Shown: positions 7,385 to 16,149 of the stretch, one piece after another | Layout: every line of letters starts with the position of its first letter | Position numbering within the stretch: position 1 is the first letter of the stretch | Assembly: GCA_964490175.1 (NCBI GenBank) | Contig: CAZBAI010000012.1 | Span: 1-54,051, forward strand | Length of the DNA: 54,051 nucleotides | Direction: 5' to 3' | From: RGIG3077 sp964490175 | Lineage (GTDB): Bacteria; Bacillota; Clostridia; Oscillospirales; Ruminococcaceae | The notes under the pieces: model-generated | The model's input: the letters and a program-made list of their open reading frames with translations, nothing else | What the model was told of the DNA's origin: nothing | Databases searched by the model: none | Program-made: the position numbers and the translations under genes

Positions 7385-9520
7385 TCAAATTTTCGCACGC
7401 TTTAAAAGCAGTGAATTTGTGACAACCGAAACAGAGCTTAGCGCCATAGCCGAGCCTGCTATTATCGGCGAAAGAAAGCCGAGCGCCGCAAGTGGAATAC
7501 CGATTGAATTATAGAAAAACGCCCAAAACAGGTTTTGCTTGATTTTGCGCATGGTTTTTTGCGAAAGCACTATTGCCTTTGCAACCAGTGTGGGATTTGC
7601 ACCCACAAGCACGATATCGCCCGATTCCATGGCAACATCTGTGCCCGTGCTCATGGCAAAGCCGATGTCCGAGCGTGCGAGTGCTGGCGCATCGTTGATT
7701 CCGTCACCGACCATTGCGGTTGTGCCGTATTTTTCCATACAGTATTCGACCTTTTCAAGCTTATCTTTAGGCAAAACTCTCGCAAAAATTTCATCAATGC
7801 CGATTTGCGTGCCGATTTGCTTGGCGCACAGCTCATTGTCGCCGGTTATCAGCAAGGTTGCAATGCCGGCTACTTTCAAAAGCTCTATTGCGTCTGCCGA
7901 GGTTTCTCTGATAGCGTCAACAACGCCGAAAACTGCGCAAAGTTCATCGTTTATTTCAAGATATAAAACCGTATTTGCGGCGTTTTCAAGCTCAATCGCC
8001 TTTTGATAAAGTTCAGATTCGCAATGCTTTGCCTTGCCTAAAGTGATTTTTTTGCCGTTTAATTTTGCCTGTATACCGAATCCTGCGATTTCTTCAAATT
8101 CTTCAATTTCGTAAAAATTCCCGTCATAATTGCTGAGAATCGCCTTTGCAAGCGGATGCTCCGAAAGCCTTTCGCACGATGCGCAGATTTTCAAAGCTTC
8201 GTTTTCATCAAGTGTGCCGTTTGTGATGATTTTTTCAAGCGTAGGTCTGCCTTCGGTAAGCGTGCCGGTTTTGTCGAAAATCACAGCGTCTATTTCGCAC
8301 GCTTTTTCGAGCGTATCGGCATTTTTTATCAAAATACCGTTTTGTGCGCCCAAACCTATGCCCACCATAAGCGCAGTTGGCGTAGCCAGCCCAAGCGAGC
8401 AGGGGCAGGCGATTACCAAAACCGATACCGCACGGGAAATGCTTTCGGAAACTCCCACATCAAACAGCAGTGAAAGCACGAGCGTAATCACCGCAATTAT
8501 GCATACTGCGGGCACAAAAATCGCCGAAACCTTGTCGGCAACGTTTTGAATATTCGCTTTTGAAGATTGCGCTGTTTCGACCATTCGCACGATCTCCGAA
8601 AGAACCGTGCCGCTGCCGACGCTTTGCGCTTTGATGTTTACAGAGCCGTTTAAATTGGTTGTTCCCCCGAAAACCTTATCGCCGCATTTTTTCAAAACCG
8701 GCATACTTTCACCGGTCAGCATAGATTCGTCAACCGTAGTTTGCCCGGATATCACAATACCGTCTGCGGCGATTGAAGCGCCGGGTTTTACAACGACAAT
8801 ATCGCCGATTTCTACGTTTTCAATGCCTATCGTGATTTCCTCGCCGTTTCTTATAACAACGGCGCTTTTCGGGCTTAAATCCATAAGCTTTGTAATTGCC
8901 GACGAAGTTTTGGATTTTGCGTTTGTTTCAAGCGTTTTGCCGAGCAAAATCAATGTGATTACCACAACTGCGCCTTCAAAATAAAATTCCGTTTTTCCGG
9001 CAATAAGGTTGTACAGGCTGTATCCGAATGCCGCAGTCGTACCGAGGCTGACTAAAACGTCCATACTCGGCGAACCGTTTCTGAGCGAATGAAACGCACC
9101 GACGTAAAACTGCATACCGATGACAAATTGCACGGGAATCGCCAGCAAAAGCTGCCACAAGCCGTTTGAGTGCATAGCGTGTGTTATTTCGGCATTTGGC
9201 ATAGCCATCATGAAAAACATCATAACAAGAAACGGCAGTGCGAAAATCAGCGAAATTATAAATTTGATTTTCAGTGATTTCAGCCTTTTCGCATTTGCGG
9301 TGATTGGGTCGTCGATTACGCTGTATCCGGCTTTTTCAACGGCTTTTGTGATTTTTTTGATATCGGTGATATCAGGGTCAAATTCAATATCCGCTTTGGC
9401 GCTTGCATAAGAAACCTGCGCCGAAATTACACCGCTTGTAGCACAAAGCGCCTTTTCAACGGCGGCGGCACAGCGCACACAGCTCATTTTGCCGATAGAC
9501 AGTCTTAATTTTTCCGACAT
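7385..9520 (-). CDS. copA: Copper-translocating P-type ATPase
   Basis: P1B-type ATPase exporting Cu(I). One N-terminal heavy-metal-associated domain (MSCVRC, C14 and C17) is followed by membrane helices, the phosphatase loop TGES (269-272), the transport motif CPC (372-374), the phosphorylation site DKTGTLTEG (D416) and the hinge GDGINDAP. The late helices contain FFYNSIG and MALSSVSVVTNS, the Tyr-Asn and Met-Ser signatures of copper rather than zinc/cadmium pumps. The length of 711 fits a single-HMA CopA. The ribosome site is weak. It sits 5 bases downstream of copZ, so coupled translation is likely. Confidence 0.93.
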   Translation of the reverse strand: MSEKLRLSIGKMSCVRCAAAVEKALCATSGVISAQVSYASAKADIEFDPDITDIKKITKAVEKAGYSVIDDPITANAKRLKSLKIKFIISLIFALPFLVMMFFMMAMPNAEITHAMHSNGLWQLLLAIPVQFVIGMQFYVGAFHSLRNGSPSMDVLVSLGTTAAFGYSLYNLIAGKTEFYFEGAVVVITLILLGKTLETNAKSKTSSAITKLMDLSPKSAVVIRNGEEITIGIENVEIGDIVVVKPGASIAADGIVISGQTTVDESMLTGESMPVLKKCGDKVFGGTTNLNGSVNIKAQSVGSGTVLSEIVRMVETAQSSKANIQNVADKVSAIFVPAVCIIAVITLVLSLLFDVGVSESISRAVSVLVIACPCSLGLATPTALMVGIGLGAQNGILIKNADTLEKACEIDAVIFDKTGTLTEGRPTLEKIITNGTLDENEALKICASCERLSEHPLAKAILSNYDGNFYEIEEFEEIAGFGIQAKLNGKKITLGKAKHCESELYQKAIELENAANTVLYLEINDELCAVFGVVDAIRETSADAIELLKVAGIATLLITGDNELCAKQIGTQIGIDEIFARVLPKDKLEKVEYCMEKYGTTAMVGDGINDAPALARSDIGFAMSTGTDVAMESGDIVLVGANPTLVAKAIVLSQKTMRKIKQNLFWAFFYNSIGIPLAALGFLSPIIAGSAMALSSVSVVTNSLLLKRAKI

Positions 9521-9525
9521 ATCGC

Positions 9526-9762
9526 TTACTTTTTCACGCAGGCTTTAAAGCCGAGATTTGTTATGCAATCGACAATGCTTTTTTCATCGCACTTTGCTTG
9601 GTCGAATTTAACTAAAGCGGATTTGTTTTCAAGGCTTACCGAAGCGCTTTTTACGCCGCTTATCTCACCGAGCGCTTTTTTAACCGAAGCTACGCAGTGG
9701 TTGCAGCTCATTCCCTCGATTGAAACCGTAATTTCCTTGATGTTGCTTTTGAATCCAAACAT
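9526..9762 (-). CDS. copZ: Copper chaperone, heavy-metal-associated domain
   Basis: A 78-residue single HMA domain with the metal-binding motif GMSCNHC (residues 17-23). It would carry Cu(I) to CopA, the next gene. The start is ATG 9762, preceded by AAAGGAGAAC; a longer frame upstream lacks domain support. It follows the amidase gene by only 25 bases, so transcription may come from further upstream. No CsoR/CopY regulator gene or recognisable copper operator is visible nearby. Confidence 0.9.
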   Translation of the reverse strand: MFGFKSNIKEITVSIEGMSCNHCVASVKKALGEISGVKSASVSLENKSALVKFDQAKCDEKSIVDCITNLGFKACVKK

Positions 9763-9787
9763 AATTTTGTTCTCCTTTAAATTAAAT

Positions 9788-10567
9788 TTACTGTATATTT
9801 GCTGCATAGAGCACATCTGCCGCGTCGATAATTCCCTCGGCGATTGCCTTTGCGTATTCTTCTTTATATCTGTCAAACAGCAGATTATCGCTGTCGTCTG
9901 TGATAAAACCCAGCTCAACAAGACAACTCGGCATTTGCGTTGCGGAATTGACGTAGTAGTTGTGCTCGTTGCCTTTATCGTCACGGTAGCCCTCTTTAAC
10001 GCCTCGGCTTTGGGTTATCGTATCGCTTGAAAATTTGCTTAATATTTTCTGCGCTAAAAGTGCGTCATCGGCGTTGTTTTCACTGTTTATCCATATTTCA
10101 ACACCGTTGCCGATATCGGCGCTGTTGCGGTGCACCGATACAAACAAATCGGCATTGATATCATTTGCGATTTCGCACCGCTTTTCAAGCGAAATAAAGG
10201 TGTCATCGCTCCTCGTCATAACAACCTTGATGTTGCCGTATCTTTCAAGCTCTGATTTTACAAGTGCCGCAACGCAAAGCACATCGTCCTTTTCATAGCG
10301 TGTGTTGTCGAAATTAACAGCGCCGACATCATCGCCGCCGTGACCTGCGTCAATAACAACGGTCAGCATATTTTCGTCTTCATCGGAACTGTCGCTTTCC
10401 GACATATAGACCGTATCAATGCTTTTTGCGTCTTTTTCTTTATCGTTGCCGCCCGAAAACAAATCGGCGGTACACGAAACCATTTTTGCCAATATATAAA
10501 ATATTATTGCCGCAAATACGATAAGTATTATAATGCGGTCGATTCTGAGTTTTCTTTTCTTTGCCAT
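9788..10567 (-). CDS. Membrane-anchored N-acetylmuramoyl-L-alanine amidase
   Basis: Cleaves the amide bond between N-acetylmuramic acid and the stem peptide. Residues 11-31 form one membrane anchor after a basic start (MAKKRKLR). An acidic linker follows (Ser/Asp/Glu, 50-66). The Amidase_3 domain has zinc ligands H76 (IDAGHGG), E92 and H146 (FVSVHRN), and catalytic E219 (CLVELGF). No SPOR, SH3 or AMIN domain is present. AGGTG precedes the ATG. Sporulation-linked amidases such as CwlD are similar in size and layout, but assignment to that subgroup is inference. Confidence 0.9.
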   Translation of the reverse strand: MAKKRKLRIDRIIILIVFAAIIFYILAKMVSCTADLFSGGNDKEKDAKSIDTVYMSESDSSDEDENMLTVVIDAGHGGDDVGAVNFDNTRYEKDDVLCVAALVKSELERYGNIKVVMTRSDDTFISLEKRCEIANDINADLFVSVHRNSADIGNGVEIWINSENNADDALLAQKILSKFSSDTITQSRGVKEGYRDDKGNEHNYYVNSATQMPSCLVELGFITDDSDNLLFDRYKEEYAKAIAEGIIDAADVLYAANIQ

Positions 10568-10688
10568 GTCACACCTAAAAAAACAAATACAGTTTCAAAA
10601 AACAAACGTACATTGTATATTTTACCATATTGTGCAACCAAAGTAAAGCATTTATTTTTTGAAGAAATCTGAATTTTTTGGCTTAAAT

Positions 10689-12215
10689 CTACATCAAGGG
10701 AGAAAAAAGCCGAAGCAGACGGATTTTTGCGGCAATAAAGCAATTTTTCGGTTTAAATTGCCCATATGAAATTTTCATGCTTTGCGAAAACAGATTTGCA
10801 AAATCGTTTTGCACCTGCGCTACGGCTTTTGATTTGTACATATAAACGCCGTTTTCAAAATGCATATAAAAACTTCGGAAATCAAAATTCACCGTCGAAA
10901 CGATAGCACTGTCGCCGTCGGCGCAAATCATTTTCGAGTGAACAAAGCCTTTGGTATATTCGTAAATTTCAACGCCGCTTTCTATCAGTGCGTCATAATT
11001 AGACCTTGTCACCTCGTGCACCCATTTTTTATCGGGAATGTGCGGCGTGATGATTTTCACATCAACTCCGCTTTGTGCGCTTAATTTCAGCGCCTTGGCA
11101 ATTTCGCTGTCCAAAATCAAATAAGGCGTGCATATATAAATATGATTTTGCGCCGTGCCGATAAGGTTCATATAAAGGCTTTTGCCGACGGTAATGCTGT
11201 CATAAGGCTCATCTTCAAAGCAAACCGCAACGCCGTCGCTTTTTTCTTGCTTTGCGCAAAAAAACCTTGCTTCCGTTTGCAAAACTTTTTTGTTATTCGC
11301 AAAATGCCAAAGCGACAAAAAGCTTGCCGTCATATCATCAACGGCGTCGCCGCAGAGCATAACCGCACAGTCTTTCCAATGACCGTGCAATGTGATTTTG
11401 TTGATATATTCATCGCTTAAATTAACGCCGCCGGTAAAGCAGCATTTTCCGTCGATTACGGTGATTTTTCGGTGATCTCTGCTGTTTAAAAAGCTGTCAA
11501 CAGAGGCTCTGTAACGGTTGAAAACGCAAGCGTCTATGCCGAAAGATTTGAGCTTTTTGCAGTAATACGGCGGCAAATAGTTTATTGTGCCCATATCGTC
11601 ATACAAAACACGCACGGTAACGCCGCTTGCCGCTTTTTCTTTCAGTATATCCAGAATACTGTTCCACATAAAGCCTTCGTTGATAATAAAATATTCAATA
11701 AATATAAATTCTTCGGCGCTTTTCAGCTTTTGAAGATATACTTTGAAAAAATCTTCGCCGCTTTCAAAATATGTCGTTTCCGTATTTGTGCGCACCCTTG
11801 ATTTTACCGTGCTTTCAAGATAGTTTATCTGCCGCCTTGCCGCCGAACTTAAATTGATATTAAAAGTTTCGCTTCGATTTTCACCTTGCAGCGAGCAAAC
11901 CTGCGATTTGTTTTGCATAAGGCGTAAAAGCGTTTTCTTAAAAGGTTTTCTGTAAGAGAACATATAGTAAAACAGCCAGCCGAAAACGGGAAATACCGTC
12001 ATCAAAATAAGCCATGAGATTCTGAACGAAGGGTTTTGATGTCCCGAAGCGACGCTTATCGCCACAATCAGCGATATGACATAAAGCGTGATATAAATTG
12101 CAACGGAATGCGCCGAAAGTGTAAAAATCGGAAAAAACAGCACCGATATCTGGACAAGAATGAAAACGCTTGTGAGAAAAAGCCTGCCGGTAATAAATTT
12201 AAACAGCTTGCCCAT
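10689..12215 (-). CDS. cls: Cardiolipin synthase
   Basis: Phospholipase-D-superfamily membrane enzyme making cardiolipin from two phosphatidylglycerols. Two or three N-terminal hydrophobic segments are followed by two HKD motifs: HRKITVIDG in the first half and HSKMICADG in the second. The preferred start is ATG 12215 (MGKLFKF), 508 residues, with AAAGG upstream; a frame to 12263 exists but adds a basic stretch before the membrane helices. It is transcribed divergently from hprK. Confidence 0.92.
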   Translation of the reverse strand: MGKLFKFITGRLFLTSVFILVQISVLFFPIFTLSAHSVAIYITLYVISLIVAISVASGHQNPSFRISWLILMTVFPVFGWLFYYMFSYRKPFKKTLLRLMQNKSQVCSLQGENRSETFNINLSSAARRQINYLESTVKSRVRTNTETTYFESGEDFFKVYLQKLKSAEEFIFIEYFIINEGFMWNSILDILKEKAASGVTVRVLYDDMGTINYLPPYYCKKLKSFGIDACVFNRYRASVDSFLNSRDHRKITVIDGKCCFTGGVNLSDEYINKITLHGHWKDCAVMLCGDAVDDMTASFLSLWHFANNKKVLQTEARFFCAKQEKSDGVAVCFEDEPYDSITVGKSLYMNLIGTAQNHIYICTPYLILDSEIAKALKLSAQSGVDVKIITPHIPDKKWVHEVTRSNYDALIESGVEIYEYTKGFVHSKMICADGDSAIVSTVNFDFRSFYMHFENGVYMYKSKAVAQVQNDFANLFSQSMKISYGQFKPKNCFIAAKIRLLRLFSPLM

Positions 12216-12346
12216 TTTAAAAAACATCCTTTCTTTGTTCTTTTTTGCCGTATTTTTTATCACTTATCATACAACAATATTTTTGCATATTTTCGGGCTA
12301 AATTTGAAAACTTTTCTTTTGTGAATGTAAAAATATATAAAAAATA

Positions 12347-12375
12347 TTGAAATTCAAAAAAAGCTGTGATAAAAT
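12347..12375 (+). promoter_or_regulatory. hprK operon promoter
   Basis: TTGAAA (12347-12352), 17 bases, TAAAAT (12370-12375), about 78 bases before the hprK start. Confidence 0.65.
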
Positions 12376-12452
12376 TAAACATAAGCTTTTTGTATTATGA
12401 AGCTTTTATGACGTTATCAGGATATTATTTTGGCTCAGGGAGTGTAAAATAT

Positions 12453-13406
12453 ATGGCAAAATTTAATGTTTCGCTCAAAAAAATTATCGATGAATTTAAG
12501 CTTGAGGTGCTCTATACTCCGCAAGACCCGCAGCAGCTTTTGATTGAAGAAACCGAGGTGAACCGCCCGGGGCTTCAAATTATGGATTTTTACGAATACT
12601 TTAATCCCGAAAGATTGCAGATTATCGGAAAGGTTGAGTTTGCCTGCCTTTCGGTTCTTGAAGACCGTGTGCGCCGAGATAGGCTTGAAAAGCTCTTTGC
12701 GCAGGGCATACCCGCACTCATCATCACAAGAGAACTGCCGCTTTTCCCCGAAATGATGGAGCTTGCCGAAAAATATGAAGTGCCCATGCTTCGTTCAAGC
12801 GATTCGACCTCAAACTTTATGGCAAGCCTTATAGCGTTTTTGAATCTCAATCTCGCACCGAGAATTACACGCCACGGCGTTTTGATTGAAATTTACGGCG
12901 AGGGCGTGCTGATTGTCGGTGACAGCGGCGTCGGTAAAAGCGAAACCGCAATTGAGCTTGTGAAAAGAGGACATAGGCTTGTTGCCGATGACGCAGTAGA
13001 AATCAGAAAAGTTTCAAACATTTCGCTTGTGGGTACTTCGCCGGACAATATCAGGCATTTTCTCGAATTGCGTGGCATAGGAATTATCAATGCACGCCGC
13101 CTTTTCGGTATGGGCGCTATCAAAGTTACGGAAAAAATCGACCTTATCGTCGAAATGGAAATTTGGAATCCGGACAAAATATATGACAGAATGGGCGTTG
13201 ACAACGAATACACCTCGATTCTCGGAGTGAATGTTCCGTCAATAACAATTCCCGTAAAGCCGGGACGTAACCTTGCGGTGATTCTTGAAGTTGCCGCTAT
13301 GAACAACCGTGATAAAAAACTCGGCTATAACGCCGCCGCAGAGCTGCTTGATAATCTCGGAATGGACATGGAGGTTCACGATATTATCAAAAAAACCGAT
13401 ATTTAA
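12453..13406 (+). CDS. hprK: HPr kinase/phosphorylase
   Basis: Bifunctional enzyme that phosphorylates HPr on Ser46 and reverses this, setting carbon catabolite repression. The start is ATG 12453 (MAKFNVS) behind AGGGAG, giving 317 residues, the family norm. There is an N-terminal receiver-like domain (to ~130), then the kinase core with Walker A GDSGVGKS (156-163), Asp-Asp at 179-180, and the signature ELRGIGIIN (205-213). It is the first gene of hprK-murB-rapZ-whiA-dnaE, all on one strand with gaps of 51 bases or less. The window also contains LacI- and ROK-type regulators but no HPr or CcpA gene. Confidence 0.95.
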   Translation: MAKFNVSLKKIIDEFKLEVLYTPQDPQQLLIEETEVNRPGLQIMDFYEYFNPERLQIIGKVEFACLSVLEDRVRRDRLEKLFAQGIPALIITRELPLFPEMMELAEKYEVPMLRSSDSTSNFMASLIAFLNLNLAPRITRHGVLIEIYGEGVLIVGDSGVGKSETAIELVKRGHRLVADDAVEIRKVSNISLVGTSPDNIRHFLELRGIGIINARRLFGMGAIKVTEKIDLIVEMEIWNPDKIYDRMGVDNEYTSILGVNVPSITIPVKPGRNLAVILEVAAMNNRDKKLGYNAAAELLDNLGMDMEVHDIIKKTDI

Positions 13407-13435
13407 TTTAAGCTTAAAAAAGGAAATTATTACAA

Positions 13436-14335
13436 ATGCATTCCGATATTATTGATTTTTGTACCAAAAACGCTCTCGAAGCAAGGCTTGCCGAGCCGCT
13501 TTGCGAGCACACTACGATGAAAGTCGGCGGAAACTGCTCACTGCTTGTCTGCGTGAGCGAATCCGAAATATTGAAAGAGCTTGTATCTATGCTTGAAAAA
13601 TACAGCGTTCGATATTTTGTTTTGGGGCGGGGGAGTAATGTTCTTGTTTGCGATGAGGGCTTTGACGGCGTTGTTATAAAGCTTACCGGCAGTCTTGCGC
13701 AAATCGAATGCTCCGGCTGCGAAATCACCTGCGGTGCGGGTGCTTCGCTTAAATCGCTGTGTGTTTGCGCATATGAAAATTCGCTTTCCGGGCTTGAATT
13801 TGCTTATGGCATTCCCGGAAGCGTCGGCGGCGCTTTGTTTATGAATGCCGGCGCATACGGCGGTCAGCTCGGCGATATAGTAAGCAGTGCGCTTTGCCTT
13901 GAAAACGGCGATTTGAAAACCTTAAACGTTGAGGAAATGGCACTTTCCTATCGCAAAAGCATTTTTATGCAAAGGCGTGATATGATTATTCTTGCCGTGA
14001 CTATGCGCCTGAAAATCGGCGAAAAAAGCGAAATCAAGGCGAAAATGGATGAACTTATGTGCAAGCGGCGTGAAAAACAGCCGCTTGAATATCCGAGCGC
14101 CGGCAGTATGTTTAAACGACCGCACGGTTCATACGCTTCGCTTTTGATAGAGCAATGCGGATTAAAGGGATTTTCGGTCGGCGATGCGCAAATCAGTCAA
14201 AAGCACAGCGGTTTTGTCATCAACAAAGGCAATGCCGATTTTGCCGATATTATGGCGCTTTGCGATGCGGTGAAGAAAACCGTTTTTGAAAAAACGGGCT
14301 TTATGCTTGAGCTTGAGCCTGAAATTTTGAGGTGA
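13436..14335 (+). CDS. murB: UDP-N-acetylenolpyruvoylglucosamine reductase
   Basis: FAD enzyme of cytoplasmic peptidoglycan precursor synthesis, reducing the enolpyruvyl group to UDP-MurNAc with NADPH. Motifs: GRGSNVLV (FAD loop), GIPGSVGGALFMNAGAYG, SYRKS, and PSAGSMFKRP with the proton-donor Ser. The C-terminus ELEPEILR carries the conserved Glu. At 299 residues it has normal length. AAAGGAAA precedes the ATG. It follows hprK by 29 bases. Confidence 0.95.
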   Translation: MHSDIIDFCTKNALEARLAEPLCEHTTMKVGGNCSLLVCVSESEILKELVSMLEKYSVRYFVLGRGSNVLVCDEGFDGVVIKLTGSLAQIECSGCEITCGAGASLKSLCVCAYENSLSGLEFAYGIPGSVGGALFMNAGAYGGQLGDIVSSALCLENGDLKTLNVEEMALSYRKSIFMQRRDMIILAVTMRLKIGEKSEIKAKMDELMCKRREKQPLEYPSAGSMFKRPHGSYASLLIEQCGLKGFSVGDAQISQKHSGFVINKGNADFADIMALCDAVKKTVFEKTGFMLELEPEILR

Positions 14336-14346
14336 TATTCTAAACT

Positions 14347-15204
14347 ATGGAATTTTTGATTGTAACCGGAATGTCCGGCTCGGGCAAGACGAATGTAATG
14401 CATTTTCTTGAAGATATGGGGTATTATTGTGTTGATAATCTGCCGCCGCAGCTTATATCGAAATTTGCCGATATCTGCGCACAGACCGGCAAAAACGTCG
14501 AAAAGGTCGCAATCGCCGTAGATATCAGAGTAGGCGACCTTATCAACCATATTTCCGATAATTTAAACGAGCTTAAAGAACAGGGCGTGCCGCTGAAAGT
14601 GCTCTTTCTCGATACAGCCGATGACGTTTTGCTCAACAGATATAAAGAATCGAGGCGGCGACATCCTTTAGACGAGCTTTCCAACGGTTCTCTTGCCGTT
14701 GCGATATCAATTGAAAGAGAAAAGCTTTGCTCACTTAAAGAAATGGCGGATTACAGCATAGATACCTCTGCGCTTTCGGTTGCAAGGCTGCATTCCGAAA
14801 TTGCGGAAATGTTTCTGCAAAGCCAAAGCGATTCGATGATTATCGACCTGCTTTCATTCGGATTTAAATACGGCAGTGCCTCCGAAGCCGACTTGATATT
14901 CGACGTAAGGTGTCTGCCGAATCCTTATTATATACCCGAGCTTAAAAAGCTGACCGGCTGTGATTCTGTCGTGAGCGATTATGTTATGAGCTTTGAGCAG
15001 TCGCAAACACTTGCGAAAAAGCTTGAAGATCTTATAGATTTTCTTATTCCGCTTTATGTCAGCGAGGGCAAAAGCCGCATTGTTATCGCTTTCGGCTGTA
15101 CCGGCGGCAAGCACCGTTCGGTGACCTTTGCCGAGTATTTTTACAGACATTTGTCCGCACAGTATTCAAACGTGCGTAAAAATCACCGTGATATTCAAAA
15201 ATGA
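14347..15204 (+). CDS. rapZ: RapZ/YvcJ family nucleotide-binding protein
   Basis: P-loop protein. In E. coli it controls glucosamine-6-phosphate synthase through small RNA; in Bacillus YvcJ affects competence. Walker A is GMSGSGKT near the start, followed by DNLPPQL. The C-terminal half has FGCTGGKHRS, the conserved RapZ signature. At 285 residues it has normal length. GAGGTGA overlaps the end of murB and serves as its ribosome site. In many Firmicutes yvcK sits between this gene and whiA; it is absent here. Confidence 0.94.
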   Translation: MEFLIVTGMSGSGKTNVMHFLEDMGYYCVDNLPPQLISKFADICAQTGKNVEKVAIAVDIRVGDLINHISDNLNELKEQGVPLKVLFLDTADDVLLNRYKESRRRHPLDELSNGSLAVAISIEREKLCSLKEMADYSIDTSALSVARLHSEIAEMFLQSQSDSMIIDLLSFGFKYGSASEADLIFDVRCLPNPYYIPELKKLTGCDSVVSDYVMSFEQSQTLAKKLEDLIDFLIPLYVSEGKSRIVIAFGCTGGKHRSVTFAEYFYRHLSAQYSNVRKNHRDIQK

Positions 15205-15255
15205 TTTTTTTTAATATTCGCAATTCGGCAAAACAGGTAAAGGGAGGGCTTTAAG

Positions 15256-16146
15256 TTGTCGTTTTCATATACGGCAAAAACCGAAATATGCAAAAATATG
15301 ACCGATTCAAAGCGCAGGTTTGCCTGCCTTTACGGCATTTTTATGTTTTGTAAATATTTCGGTGAAAGCCAAATCAGCTTTACAACAGGCTGCAAAGCTT
15401 CTTCAGAGCTTTTTGAAAGCCTTATGAGAGAGTTTTTTTCCAAAGATTTTACCGTTATCTCAAAGGTGCAAAAAAGCGGCGAAAAGCTCAGATATATACA
15501 TAATATCGATAATACGCAAGCGGTTTTTGAGAAGTTTAATATAACGCATGAGCGTAACGGTCTTGATATTGATTTTATCGAAAGAAACGGTGTTGACGCA
15601 TTTTTATCCGGTGCTTTTCTTGCTTGCGGAAGCGTTTTGGACCCCAAAAAAGAGTATCATTTTGAATTTGCGATTCATAACTCTGCGCTTGAAAGCGAGC
15701 TTATTGATCTGACGGAAAAGCTAAGCGGCGTTGTTTTGCGAAAAAGCACACGCCGCTCGCTTTGCTTTCTTTATGCAAAGGACAGCGAAAGCGTTGAAGA
15801 GCTTTTGACAATGGTCGGCGCAACCAAGTCGGCAATGCAGGTTATGCTTGTTAAAATCGATAAAAACGATAATAATTACGTCAACCGCATTACCAATTGC
15901 GACAGTGCGAATATCGATAAAATCGTGTCGGCTTCGCAAAAGCAAATTACGGCTATCAATAAAATAATTAAGCATAATGCGCTTGATAATCTCGGAAACG
16001 ATTTGCGTGAGCTTGCGCTTTTGCGTATTGAAAACCCCGAGATGAGCCTGCGTGAACTTGGCGAAGCGCTTGAAAAGCCGATAGGCAGGTCGGGCGTTAA
16101 TCACAGAATGAACCGATTGATTGAAATTGCAAAGGATTTGGAGTGA
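15256..16146 (+). CDS. whiA: WhiA DNA-binding regulator
   Basis: Conserved Gram-positive DNA-binding protein needed for sporulation in Streptomyces and affecting division and metabolism in Bacillus. It has an N-terminal LAGLIDADG-like domain without catalytic residues and a C-terminal helix-turn-helix (about 215-296, including MSLRELGEAL and IGRSGVNHRMNRL). The start is TTG 15256 with AAAGGGAGGG ahead; a TTG may keep expression modest. At 296 residues it is slightly short for the family (~315). Confidence 0.94.
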   Translation: MSFSYTAKTEICKNMTDSKRRFACLYGIFMFCKYFGESQISFTTGCKASSELFESLMREFFSKDFTVISKVQKSGEKLRYIHNIDNTQAVFEKFNITHERNGLDIDFIERNGVDAFLSGAFLACGSVLDPKKEYHFEFAIHNSALESELIDLTEKLSGVVLRKSTRRSLCFLYAKDSESVEELLTMVGATKSAMQVMLVKIDKNDNNYVNRITNCDSANIDKIVSASQKQITAINKIIKHNALDNLGNDLRELALLRIENPEMSLRELGEALEKPIGRSGVNHRMNRLIEIAKDLE

Positions 16147-16149
16147 AAA

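Noticed and set aside
9763..9787. Copper-responsive operator before copZ
   Set aside because: The gap is only 25 bases, mostly ribosome binding site, with no palindrome resembling CsoR or CopY sites.
10568..10688. A gene between the amidase and cardiolipin synthase genes
   Set aside because: Only an A+T-rich spacer; the short frame there lacks a ribosome site and overlaps the end of cls.
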